NCBI RefSeq assembly: GCF_003254395.2
Contig: NC_037646.1
Location: 2,374,942 to 2,438,941, forward strand
DNA: 64,000 nucleotides
DNA from: Apis mellifera
Taxonomy: Eukaryota; Arthropoda; Insecta; Hymenoptera; Apidae
Direction: 5' to 3'
Below, piece after piece: positions 33,921 through 44,790 of this stretch. A program made the translations under genes and the position numbers. How positions within the stretch are numbered: position 1 is the stretch's first letter; each line of letters begins with the position of its first letter. The notes below the pieces were generated by a model that saw nothing but the letters and a program-made list of their open reading frames with translations, did not search any database and was not told the DNA's origin.

Positions 33921-35796
33921 GACAAATAGATAGAATCGACAACGAAACTTCGAAGTTTACCTACGTCCTATCGTGCGAACAAAGATAACCTGGTTGAATC
34001 CATAGGTCGCTGTGTGTATCGCGTCCATAACTCTACATTAAGATAATTAAACGAATTAGAATGTGCAGCTTGTGACCTCGAATCTCTTAACTAACCTTTG
34101 TACGGTCAGTTTGCAAGTCTCGAGCTAATATTTGGGATCCAATTTGAAAATGTGTTTCATTGCGTATATAACATTAAGTAAACTCAATGTGAGAGATCTA
34201 TATAATGCAATACATACTCTTCTATAACTCGTGTATTCTTCAGAATAATGTAATATTTTTATTTTTTATTGAATACTTTTACACAAAAATCTTATGATAT
34301 GAGACTTTAATCAATAATATTTATTTATATTAAATTTTTATTATGTAAAATAAATTCTTTCACATCTTTTATATTATTTTATTCTTTTATAGTTTTGAAA
34401 TTTTTGAACAAGAATGTTTAAAATGAAACAAAAGAAACAAAATTGTATAATTATTTTTTAATAATTATAGAAAAAGATTAATTTTTTAAAATTTTATTGC
34501 ATAAAAGATAATTTCTGTAAAAAATTAATATTTGAAATGATAATGTTTAAATATCTTTTTAATTTATTCCAAATTTAATTCTCACATTCTCACTCTTTGT
34601 CCAAAATTATTTATAGATAGAAAGAAACAATATTTTTTAAAGATCAAAATTAAATTATCGTTATTTGCTGAATGAAAATGTATAAAATCGATAAAAATAA
34701 TAATTTTTAGATAAAAAATTTTGATTTTATTCAAATTCAAATTCTGTCACTTAAATATTACTATAGAAGCAATTCTTATTCCTTTTATAGTAGCATAAAT
34801 AGCAAAAAAATAATTTTACTTTAACATAAACAAATTTTTTTATAAATTTAAGAATAAAACTGAAATAAAATTGAATTTTTTTTATAGCTTGTTCAAACTA
34901 ATAGCTGGTTCATCGCGTAATTTAATTTAGGTAAAGCATTCGAATAGGTTGTCTATCGAACTCTGTTTACTTTATAAAAGTTCGTTGCACTGGTATACCA
35001 TTTACTGTAAAACGATATTGCGAGAGAGAACTAACAATTCCATGCAGAACTTCTATTTCTATCCTTTGACAAAGTTGATTTCGAAATCGAATCATAAAAT
35101 CCACCAGTTGAAGTGTAGCCCAACTGTAATCCCTTTTTTCGCCATTTCTCTATCCTCTACAATAATAATGGAATGTAACAGCACGAAAATGTTCGTAGTA
35201 ATTAAATGAAATGTAGTAATTCCTTTCTTTATTTTTGTTAAATTCCAACACCGAAATGGTTCCATAATTATTTTATGGAACAATTACTTCTCGCCATATT
35301 TTTTCACCGACTTTTATTTGCTCTTCTCATCGTTATAGCGGCAATGGATTTCAACTTTGCCAAGAAAAAATTCGAGATAATACATTCAGTTTGATACGTA
35401 TCTTGAATAAAATGAAATTTTTTTTTTTTCTATTAAGAATTACAAAAAATTTGAAATATTTCTTTTGAAATGTAATTAAAAATTTTATTACAAATCATGA
35501 GAATTTCATTGATTGTCAAAATATTTGTAAAATTTAATCTATCCATGAAACAAACTTTTATCAAATTTTATTTTCTGAAAATAAAGTATATTCACAAACA
35601 AATATAGAAGAAAGAAATTGATAAATTGATAAAGATATGATTTATTTTTCTATATTTTACGTCGCTAAAATAGTTATGGTGGAGAAATTTGTTACAAAAT
35701 TTTATCACAAGAAAAAATAATTATTAATATAACTCCTTAAAAAAATTTTAATAGTTTATCCTCCTAACATTTTTAGTGTTATAAAGAACAATGGCG
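33921..35796. other. Mixed span, small island then AT-rich DNA
   Basis: 33921-34160 is a less AT-rich block with stops in all frames. 34161-34900 is AT-rich. 34901-35400 is moderately AT-rich with overlapping frames of 60-86 codons on both strands, and the rest is AT-rich. A CTAAC branch-like motif and ttttag acceptor at 35776 are followed 19 nt later by a GTAAGT (35796). Confidence 0.45.
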
Positions 35797-35832
35797 TAAG
35801 TTTAACGTTTAATTTAAAGTTTATTTAAACAG

Positions 35833-36026
35833 GAGTGTATAAATCCTGTGTAAGTATGTATAGCAGTGATAATGAAACACCGTACACCGTATTCGATAGT
35901 GTAACTCGTGTTTGGGAGGTGCGAAGCAACTTCAAAGGTAGAGGTACAGAATTTAATATTACCTTCGGTGAAACGGAACGTGAAACCTTTAACCCAGATT
36001 CTTTGTACTTACTCTTCAACACGTAG
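35833..36026 (+). CDS. Candidate terminal exon, 64 open codons
   Basis: An acceptor-like tttatttaaacag ends at 35832. The frame with two leading bases is open for 63 codons to TAG 36024-36026, and its first ATG is at 35856. Peptide segments include MYSSDNETPYTVFDSVTRVW and EVRSNFKGRGTEFNITFG. The mix of acidic, aromatic and hydrophilic residues is what a soluble or extracellular domain would show, and the DNA is markedly less AT-rich than its flanks. An AAG/GTAGAG site inside could act as a weaker donor. No family is recognised. Confidence 0.3.
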
Positions 36027-36150
36027 ATCACGGTACAACATGAAAAATCAGAGTGTTAAATTCGTTGTATTTTTTTTCGGCTAAAAAGCCGAAAGTTAAT
36101 TCCTAAAAATGTTTCGATCGTGATTTTGTCGTAATTACTGTACGGAAAAG

Positions 36151-36553
36151 TAGAATTAAATGCTCTATTATTTTAGACTTACTTAGATTGGATTAAGTTA
36201 ATGATAAAATTAAGGTAAAAATGAAATTAATCTTAAATTCTATATTTTTAAAGGATATTATTTTATTTGGAATGAAAATAAAGGAACAAATAATTATTTA
36301 AAATACGATGGAAAATTAATAATACGCGAAATAAATATATTTATAAAATTTTATTTGAGGAATGAATTATATTATCAAGACTATATTAATAATTATTTAA
36401 TTTCTGAAGAATTAATATTTTGGTATCTTTAATATTTATGTACATATATAAAAATAATCTGAATAAATATCAATTCGTCAAACGTATCTGGATATTTATA
36501 AAAGTAAAGAAAGTAAAGAATTTTTCATATATACCTTGATATTAAGATTGCAG
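36151..36553. other. AT-rich span, no gene seen
   Basis: AT-rich DNA with no recognisable feature. Confidence 0.55.
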
Positions 36554-36908
36554 GTGTTCATGCATAGAAAATTTAAAGATTCACATTTTTGGGCATAAGA
36601 TGCAAAATAGGATTTCATGGACGAACCGATATATGACTAACATTAAGGGTCAGAAGGAAAACGTGGATCAACCCGTGCCACACGCTCGCCGAGAGCAATT
36701 TGGATTAAGGATGGTGGGTCTTGTAACTTGCTATCAAGTGATATATCTGGAGGTATATCGTCATGGGATATTCGTTAGTTCACCCCGTGAAAACTTTCAG
36801 GGGATATTCGTTACGGTTATATACGTATGTAAAATGAGAATTACACGAATTAAATTTAACAAATATCTGAAATCTCTTCTTTCCTTATCTCAAACATATT
36901 TTAAATAA
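36554..36908 (+). CDS. Candidate terminal exon or small ORF, 118 open codons
   Basis: An acceptor-like sequence (gatattaagattgcag) ends at 36553. From 36555 a frame is open for 117 codons to TAA 36906-36908. Its first ATG (36600) would give 102 residues starting MQNRISWTNRYMTNIKGQKE. The middle contains two copies of ggatattcgtta, giving a repeated GIFV, and a hydrophobic stretch (MVGLVTCYQVIYLEV). AATAAA follows the stop by one base (36910-36915). No family is recognised. Coding potential is plausible but unproven. Confidence 0.27.
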
Positions 36909-36915
36909 TAATAAA

Positions 36916-37235
36916 TTTTTCTCTTTTATTTGAATTTTGAGATTGATTGAAGAATCTAACGAATTTTATTAATAATTCTAACAATCTCTTTTATTTTTCT
37001 TCCTTTTTTCTTTGATAAAAATTTTTAACTTTTTTACCTTTAATGAAATTTCGAACTAATGAAACTTGAATATTTTATATCTAAATTACAAGAGGTTGAT
37101 TCATATAAAATCATATTATGAGCTTATATATATTAAATATACATATTAGATTATAATTCTATTGAAGATTTCTGTCTGATATTCACAAATCCATATCAGA
37201 TAAAGCGAAATGACCTCAAAATTTTCATTCTTTAG
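36916..37235. other. AT-rich span leading to a 3' splice-site motif
   Basis: AT-rich DNA that ends in the acceptor-like ttttcattctttag (ends 37235). No gene is seen. Confidence 0.5.
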
Positions 37236-37409
37236 AATCAACTCTCCAAAAATATTTCATACACATATGCGAAATTTCTCAAGAAAACCGATTCCTTTTA
37301 CGAACAGGGACGAAATACCATGGAGGGGAGTATTGTACAACCTGTCGAAGAATTTTCTCGCCGTTTGACGCGATCCCTCGCGTTACGTGAAGGAATCACC
37401 GGAGGCGAG
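37236..37409 (+). CDS. Candidate 174-nt cassette exon (phase 0-0)
   Basis: It is bounded by a pyrimidine-rich acceptor (cattctttag, ends 37235) and a GAG/GTAAGG donor (37410). The segment is 174 nt, a multiple of three, and the phase-0 frame is open over all 58 codons. The peptide starts NQLSKNISYTYAKFLKKTDS and ends RSLALREGITGGE. An internal ATG at 37320 has a good context (ataccATGG). The combination of two good splice sites, an uninterrupted frame and a length divisible by three is the best internal-exon signature in the window, and it is on the same strand as the ratchet-point candidate at 18736. No protein family is recognised. Confidence 0.35.
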
Positions 37410-37960
37410 GTAAGGGTACGTTGCCGAATTACCAGAGTTATTTTTGTTGGTGGCGGACCGATTTGCATTTAAACAAGCCCGCCGTGTCCCACCGGGATTG
37501 CCGAGGCTGCCGTTCACGAAGGGGTAAGGGGTCGTTGGTCCGTCTGTCGTCACCTCGAAACCAAAAGCGGGATCAATTTAACCGGGTATCGACTTTACTG
37601 CTGGTTTTATTATCCTGTTTACTATCTTCCTCCCCCGCGCTACACGCCTGTTAATCTATCGTGTATCAAAAACGTGCAGACGACGTAGCAAGAAGTTGGC
37701 TCCTTATACATTTTTATTGGCCTATTATTCGGCCGTAATCCGAATCCATCGATGGAACGGCGTGGCATAATGCGAGACATCGCGGGGGATAAAGAGCCTG
37801 TCGTTTCCTGCATCGGCGAACAATGGAAGGGTGGATGAATAGTTAAATAAATTTTATCGTGGTCAGAATGAAGAGAGAAAGAGAGAGAGAGAGAGAGAGA
37901 GGGGAGAGAATGAAAGGAGGAAATGACGATGCTTGCGTGGATAAAAATCGCGTTATTGCC
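37410..37960. other. Balanced island with GA tract
   Basis: CpG-rich DNA (37410-37860) with a 77-codon + frame lacking splice support and a second GGG/GTAAGG donor-like site near 37526. A (GA)n tract lies at 37872-37901. Possible regulatory DNA next to the candidate exon. Confidence 0.4.
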
Positions 37961-39240
37961 GTATGGTAAATCGAATGAAGGATTGATTGTCTCAAATGGG
38001 ATGAGTTAGATATTTATGCGTATGGGATACGAAGTCGTTGGATGTTTTTAGTTTCTTAATAAAGTTAATACGTTTATTTGAAAGGTAAAATTATTCGTAT
38101 AATTTAATCATTAAAATGAAGATAAATGTTTAAGAGAAATGTAATATTTCGATCGATGATTTTATATAATTAATTGTTATTAATTAGAAATTAAAAAAAG
38201 ATATTTAAATTTTAATTTTGTAAAATTTACCAAAAGAAAGAGAAGAAAAGTAAAATGGTGCTCTTATTTTCATGTTTTTCTTTGCGTTTCTCGTATGATG
38301 AGAGATTTTCATAAAAATAAAGTTAAAATAACTATCTTTAATCTAAAAGAAAATTTTTATAATCCCAAAAAAATAATTGCTTTGTCATATCGTCTTTTTT
38401 CTTATTGGTTATTAATCGGTGATATTTTATAACCACTGTAGCTAAAAGACTAAAAAATATATAGAGATTTAAATTTAAAAAAAAAGAAGAAAAAAATTTA
38501 CGAAAATTCAATTCATGGACGCAATCAATATTCTTTGATAAAGAGATATTAATGACCGAGGTAGACAATATGTATGCGCTCTACATATTTGCAAGTAGAT
38601 AGAAATAGTTGATCGATATGCAGCTGTGAAAAAGCATTATATGCTAATATTCGCTTAAATTTTACGCGTTTTCAGGAATTATGGTAAAATCAGCTAAATA
38701 GCGTGGCGTAATTTAAAGACAGTCGTGGCTCGTTAAAGGATGTGGGAGAATCGAGAGAACAAAAGATCTTTTTCCACGAAACATAATAACTTCGTAATAT
38801 TCTGATTTGCATCATTCCCATAAAACGAGATAATTTATCAACCTAACAATTATTTAATCTTTCGAGTGAAAAACGAAAACTAGTTAAATTAAACGTTGGA
38901 ATAATAATATTATATATCTCTTCTTCATAATGTTTTTCAAAAGGAGGCTTAAAATTTAACTTGATAAAAATAAACTCTAAAAATAAGCCTTTAAATAATA
39001 GAATTTAAATAAATAAAGGTTTTAAATGATAGATATTGAAGTAAGATTTAAAGAAACATTAAAAATATCATAATCATAATAATAACAAAAAAATATATAT
39101 ATATGAAATATCAATGGAATATCATTTTGAGGAAAGAAATACGTTTATTAATTCGTTTATTAACACAATTATCTATTGAAAAGAATAAAAATTGGCATAA
39201 AAATAGGGATAATAAAAATTGACCTAAAAGTTTAAAGCCT
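37961..39240. other. AT-rich span, no gene seen
   Basis: Mostly AT-rich, with a slightly less AT-rich part at 38640-38770 that has stops in all frames. No gene is seen. Confidence 0.55.
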
Positions 39241-39620
39241 GGAAAACGCATACTGTTTCGCTACTGAATTAACAAGATACGAACCGAGAGTATACTTTGC
39301 AGAGATGAGAAGTTAGCTAGCGGGCCGACACAGAGGCAAAAGTGGTACTCTGCTCGCTCTGGCTAACTCTATGTACCTTTGATGCACCCGATGTCTCCCC
39401 ACTTTTGAATTCTTGCCGTACACTGACCTCTTAGGTAGCGATAGAATAGATTACAGTTGTTGGATTTTGTTAATCAGTTGCGAACACTTCAAATTTCTAC
39501 TTCTCGTTTGCTGGATTACGTTTAGAACTTGCAGTAATTTTGTACGAAAAGTGAAACTTATTATTAGATTTCTCAACAACGTTCTAAAAATTAAGTATTT
39601 AGTTGTTTGCCCATAAATTC
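39241..39620. other. Less AT-rich island, no clear exon
   Basis: An acceptor-like cactgacctcttag near 39434 is followed by frames of up to 67 codons with a hydrophobic, Cys-containing product. No donor or homology is seen. Confidence 0.3.
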
Positions 39621-41220
39621 GATAATAGATTGTGTATGATTTGTATAATTGTAAAATCGTGATATGAATAAAAAAAAGTTAAGAATAATTGAAACGATAA
39701 TTTTTTGTGTTTTTTAAGAAAATTAAGATTGAAAATTTATCAAATGTACATGAAGTTGATTTATTCTTAGATACAAATGTAATATAATTGGCAATTGTTT
39801 TAATTATAGAATAAAACTTTTCCGTTTAAGATATTATTTTTGGCAAAAACAAATTCAAAATCATTCATCCCTATATTTTTAATTTATTTTTCTAGAATAA
39901 GATTCAAACTGGTTTCATCAAAATTATCTGTTCATGTTCAAATAGTCGACAAATTTTCTCCAAAATAGTCTAGCATAAAAAAATGTTATTTTATTTTTTC
40001 TTTATATACCTTTATGTACCATAATTGTCAATACATTCGATATATCATTAATAAAATGGACGAAAAAAATAATTTCATTAAATTATATTCTTCTATTTTT
40101 TATCGATATAAATTCTAAATATTATATTGACGTTAATTTAAAGCGAATTCAAGCAGTTATTCCATGTCAGAATGTGAACAGAACGAATAGTGAATGAAAA
40201 AGAGAGAAAGAGAAGAGATCTGGTTAATACTGGAAGTATCGTTATTATTTTCGTTTTAATATTCGACTTTGTAATTTCTGAAGTTGTTATGCAAATCTAG
40301 ATGGACGAATTATTAGGCATAAAGCAGTAGTCACGAAGCTGAAAGCAGCAAAACAACGGTCAGAATTCTCCCTTCGCTCCAGTTAATTATGATAATGAAG
40401 CGTCATACACAATTTGTATACGTTATATATTATTCTATTATAAATTATCAAATGTATGATACATGTAGTTCGTACACGAACATATTACTCACATTAATAT
40501 TTGGATATTATCTTATATCTAAATTTATTATTATCTACAAAAAGGATTATTTGATCTTATTATGCTTATAGCATATTATAAATTGTTAATATATTTATGG
40601 GAGGATCAATTTTGCAGACGAAAACAAGTACAAAAGTTGATACACAAAAATATCGATTGAGTTATAAACATGAATTGATGATGATTAAAAATTTTAAACT
40701 TGAACTTATCTTGCTTATAAATGAGCCTTAATAAATCTTAATTTCTTCAAGGATAATTTAAAATGTTAAAGACAACTTTGCATTTTCAAAGCAGTGATTG
40801 TGAAATAGAATAAAATATTATCAGTGTTTGCATAAACGATGAATTTTTCATTTTTACAGTTGAGAAATTTTGAATAATCTAACAGATTTTTTTTTCTTAG
40901 AATAATTTTAATTAAAAAAAATGAAGCTAAACATATAAATAGTGTCCCTGAAGAAGAGATTAATTGACTTTATCTAACTTAATCTTACTTACTGTTCAAA
41001 TCGATCAACAAGTGTTTCTCTACAAGTTAATCTCATTTTCTTTTTGTCACAACTTTTGAACCATTATCGATTCACATTTTGATGCGTATCATTTCTCTTT
41101 ACGACATATCTCGAAATCAAAATCGTAGCCTCTTTTTTGCATAATTGCCCAATAAATTATTCAATTTTATCCTCAGAAACAATTTTTATCCATCGTGTAT
41201 ACACTTTTCTAAAGTGTATT
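39621..41220. other. Long AT-rich span, no gene seen
   Basis: About 1.6 kb, AT-rich apart from a small less AT-rich patch at 40280-40385 with stops in all frames. No gene is seen. Confidence 0.6.
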
Positions 41221-41480
41221 TCTATTTTTTCACGTTGTCGTTAAATTGGCCATCGTTCAGTCGCAGCTGCATTCAAATGAACGAATATCTCGACTTAATC
41301 AGTATCTCTTGGTGAATATTCGGCCAGGTCCGTGTAACGTTTGGCGGAGCACCGTACGCATTTACATCGACCCGTTGGTACGCAGCTCGAAATATGCAAA
41401 ACAGATTATCTAGGCGACTCGGTTGCAGCCAAAATGGATAACACGTATCTACGGCGAAGTCGTTAGATTATTCATTAAAA
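41221..41480. other. Compact island, enhancer-like
   Basis: A ~260-bp balanced block in AT-rich DNA. It holds a CAGCTG E-box (about 41266) and a POU-like ATGCAAAA (41394-41401). It also contains the weak exon candidate at 41328. Confidence 0.4.
41328..41441 (+). CDS. Weak candidate terminal exon
   Basis: After an acceptor-like cggccag (ends 41327, weak pyrimidine tract) a phase-0 frame is open for 37 codons to TAA 41439-41441 (peptide starts VRVTFGGAPYAFTSTRWYAA). The block also has enhancer-type motifs, and non-coding function is at least as likely. Confidence 0.13.
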   Translation, partial: VRVTFGGAPYAFTSTRWYAARNMQNRLSRRLGCSQNG

Positions 41481-42360
41481 GTCTTCTTTATGTATGTATA
41501 TTTTTAACATTTATTCGAGTTTAATAGGGGAGCAATAAAATCATTAATAAAGTCCAGAGCCGATACATTTGTATATATATTGTACGTATATTCAAAATAT
41601 CCAAACACTAGCTTAAATTTAAAATAGAATACATAATTCAACGATTAAACAGTTATAAATAAAAATAATAACTTACGATGAATATTATGGAATGTATTAT
41701 TATAGAAACGATTTTTAAGAATTAATTGTACTTAACAATTAAATTAATATAAGGTATATTAAAAATTGTGGTAAAAGTTGAAAAAATAAATCGAAAATAT
41801 AAAATAATAATTTTCGATATTGGGTTTTGTTTTTCAAAAAAATGATTATAAAGTTTTAATGAATAAGACATTTGAATATTTAGTATGGAAAATTTTATAA
41901 ATGTAATACGTGTGTATAAAATTTATTTAACTAATTAATATATTATTAATATTGTAAATAAATTATTAATTTAAACAAATTCAAAAAATAAAATAGAATA
42001 AAGTATATAAAAATCATAAAATACATATTACAAATTTTTTATAAACATCTTCACAAAAAGTATTTGAAAAAGAAATTGTAATTGCCTATTATTTGTAATT
42101 ATATGTAAATATTGTTATTCTAAATTGAACAAAGTCCAAACATATATAACCAATACTGTATATTAAATGGTGATTTGGCTCAATATCAATGAACTCTTCT
42201 CGTTATAATCTTCGTACTCTATTGTAAATTAACTTTATTAAAACTTCAAACTCTTTTTATTAGCATTTATATTACACTCGACAATAAAGATATTAAAAAG
42301 TTTGTTACTTAGAATACATTAAAGAACGTTAATTAACTGTAAAAAATGAAAGCAAAGCCT
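41481..42360. other. AT-rich span, no gene seen
   Basis: AT-rich DNA with no recognisable feature. Confidence 0.6.
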
Positions 42361-42513
42361 TAAAATGAAAACTCCCTTTACAGATATTTTACGCAAGAAA
42401 TTTCCCTTTGATCGTAATTCCTTCTGAAATTGTTCAACGATATCTTTAACTGAATGAATATCGAATTTCTTCCCTTATTTTTTTTTTTTTTCCTATCATC
42501 AACGAGAGCGAGC

Positions 42514-42517
<4 letters not shown>

Positions 42518-42562
<45 letters not shown>
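42518..42562. repeat. (GA)n microsatellite
   Basis: A ~45-bp GA run preceded by GAGC units. The minus-strand 96-codon frame across it has a Ser/Leu run produced by the repeat. Confidence 0.95.
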
Positions 42563-42565
<3 letters not shown>

Positions 42566-42784
42566 GAGAGAAGGAAAAACTTTCACTCCGGAGATGAAAC
42601 GAGCGTTTCCACTTCTGTAGATAGATTTCGTTGGGAAGTATCGATGACACGGTTACCGTTTTCTTCACCAGGGTTTACTGGTTGGTAAGATGGAAAAGGC
42701 AGAAAGAAGGTGATCTATTTTATCTGAGAAACACGGACATTTACCTTTACTTTTTTTTTTTTGCTTCCAATCGTTTTCCAACAG

Positions 42785-42873
42785 ACTCTGATACTTTCTT
42801 ATTCAACAAAGCATTATTGAAACTTGGAAGCATTGACAATTTTCACGATGGCTTGCAGTCTCTCATTGTTTAA
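42785..42873 (+). CDS. Candidate terminal exon after a ~103-bp intron
   Basis: A T-rich acceptor (tcgttttccaacag) ends at 42784. A frame with two leading bases reads SDTFLFNKALLKLGSIDNFH and onward to TAA 42871-42873, which overlaps an AATAAA-containing sequence. A TTG/GTAAGA donor at 42682 would define a 103-nt intron, a common size in insects, preceded by 14 open codons. Without splicing, an 80-codon frame runs through the whole stretch. No family is recognised. Confidence 0.2.
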
Positions 42874-42880
42874 ATAAAAA

Positions 42881-44140
42881 TCAATGTTGTATTATTAGAT
42901 TTTATTAGATTGATATGGAAATTTGTTATTTTTAAAATTTTTTTAATTTTAATTTATGTTAAATAAATTCATAAATCAAAGAATAACAACTTCGAAGTTG
43001 ATCGAATTATAATATAAGATTCTGATATATTGTATTTTTTCCTCAAATTTGTCTTTCATGATTTGTGATATTTTTTTTTTTTTTTATACAATGTAATTTA
43101 TACCGTTTCGAATAATTAAATTTTACAAAATGTATTATATATTAATTGGAAAAAATAAAAATTTTCCACATATGAATATACGATTTCACGAAATTCAGAT
43201 AAAAATGCTTTTTTATTAAAGTATTTGTTAACGAGAAATTAAATATATTTAAATTAAAACAAATTTAAGGTTGGAATGTCGAATAGCCATTTATTTTCCA
43301 ACATTTTGATACTTTGATTTTTTGATGTTCGTGTAATAAAAAATATTGTATCAATTTATACCAGTAATACAATATATCAAAGTTATAAAACGCAATTTAA
43401 TTCGTATGATAAATCTACAGTATATGGTATGTATATGGAATTTGATATTTTGTATAGAATATACAGGAATTGTTTCAACTAAATCTTTTCTTTGTGCTTC
43501 TTTTTCAATCATGAAAAATATTTATAATACAATTTGAATGGTTTCAACAGGAATATTTTGGAAAAAAAAATTTTTTGTCATTTTTTCTTTTACTTTTTTC
43601 AAAAGTGATTCCAAACTCTATTGTTTTCTCCCTAGCATTATTTATACTATAAGATATAAGAAAATATATAGAGAGAACAACTATTTCTTCAGTCAAAACT
43701 TTTGTGCTTGATTATAAGTTGATAATAATATATTTATTATTAACTTATAACATATCATAAGTGTAGAATTATTATCATTTTTATTAAAATATATTTACAT
43801 CATTAAATTTTGGTTTAATTTTTTATTAATATAAATTGACTAAAATCTTTATTAAAAGCTTAATGTAGTTATTTTAATGTATAAGAAACTAGCAGTAATA
43901 TAATATATAGTATATAAAATAAGTATTAGAATAATATAGATAGTATAAAAATATTGTTAAGATTTATTTATTAAGTTATAAATAAGTCATTTGTGTTAAA
44001 TAAATCAATATGAGAATAAAGTATGAAAACGTTATCCCACGAATATATTAATATTCTATCATATATCTAAAAAATAAAAAAAACAAATTTTTTATTCAAT
44101 TAACACGAACTAGAAATTAATAAACGGAAGTATTATTATT
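42881..44140. other. Long AT-rich span, no gene seen
   Basis: AT-rich DNA with a T15 run near 43072-43086. A 63-codon AT-driven frame at 43346 is not called. Confidence 0.6.
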
Positions 44141-44149
44141 TTTTCTCTG

Positions 44150-44790
44150 TATTTCTTATTCAAGCATCTTGAATTCAAGTGATTTAATTAAATTTGAACG
44201 GAATTTCAGAAGAAGTTAAGTCACGAAAGTTTGACTATCTATTTCCAAACCGCCATACACGTTGAAATCCGATTATCGAAGTAAATAGATTATCCATCTC
44301 AGTTTACAGAAAGCAGAAGATTTTCCTTATTCTTCACTTCGGAGCCAGATTTGATTCCAGTTGAATCACTGACTCTGACACTTCCATACCGCCTCTTGGG
44401 GATCAGCTCAGTAACGTACACGTACTTTCCGCTATCCGCTTGGGAAATTCAACCATCTATTTCGACGGTGCGTAAACTTTTGCGAAGGATCTCGCCCCCA
44501 TCCGCCGATAGAGACGAGCCGAAAAGAGGATAGCTGCCGTGTTGGATGACCCTATGGGGTTCGACGTGTTGTACGAGATACCTATCAGGGGACAATGGTG
44601 ATTGCAAAACCGGTGGAATACTGCATTTGCAATCGACAAATGCGTTTTATAGCAAAACGTGCCGCATTCCCTGAACGAATTTGAAACGGTAAAAGGCAGA
44701 CAATACTGTATGTAGTATATTTTCACTATCATTCATCGTGACGTAGCCGTTTGTCGTTGACGGCGTTTATGATATGGTTGTGGCAGAGTA
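44150..44790. other. Less AT-rich island
   Basis: A balanced block around the exon candidate at 44303, continuing past it with CpG dinucleotides to about 44780. No promoter motif is clear. Confidence 0.35.
44303..44533 (+). CDS. Candidate terminal exon, 76 residues
   Basis: An acceptor-like tagattatccatctcag ends at 44302. The phase-0 frame is open for 76 codons to TAG 44531-44533 (231 nt). The peptide starts FTESRRFSLFFTSEPDLIPV and has a basic, Ser/Pro-rich C-terminus (RKLLRRISPPSADRDEPKRG). Base composition is far less AT-rich than the flanks. A minus-strand 91-codon frame overlaps the 3' part (44457-44732). No family is recognised. Conserved non-coding DNA remains possible. Confidence 0.24.
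   Translation, partial: FTESRRFSLFFTSEPDLIPVESLTLTLPYRLLGISSVTYTYFPLSAWEIQPSISTVRKLLRRISPPSADRDEPKRG

Noticed and set aside
34973..34981. TATAAAAG TATA-box-like motif
   Set aside because: No initiator or open frame at the expected distance, and such motifs are frequent in AT-rich DNA.
35381..35400. Minus strand contains acgtat and actgaatgtat, resembling miR-iab-4
   Set aside because: The match is broken by three extra bases inside the seed, and no precursor arm is present.
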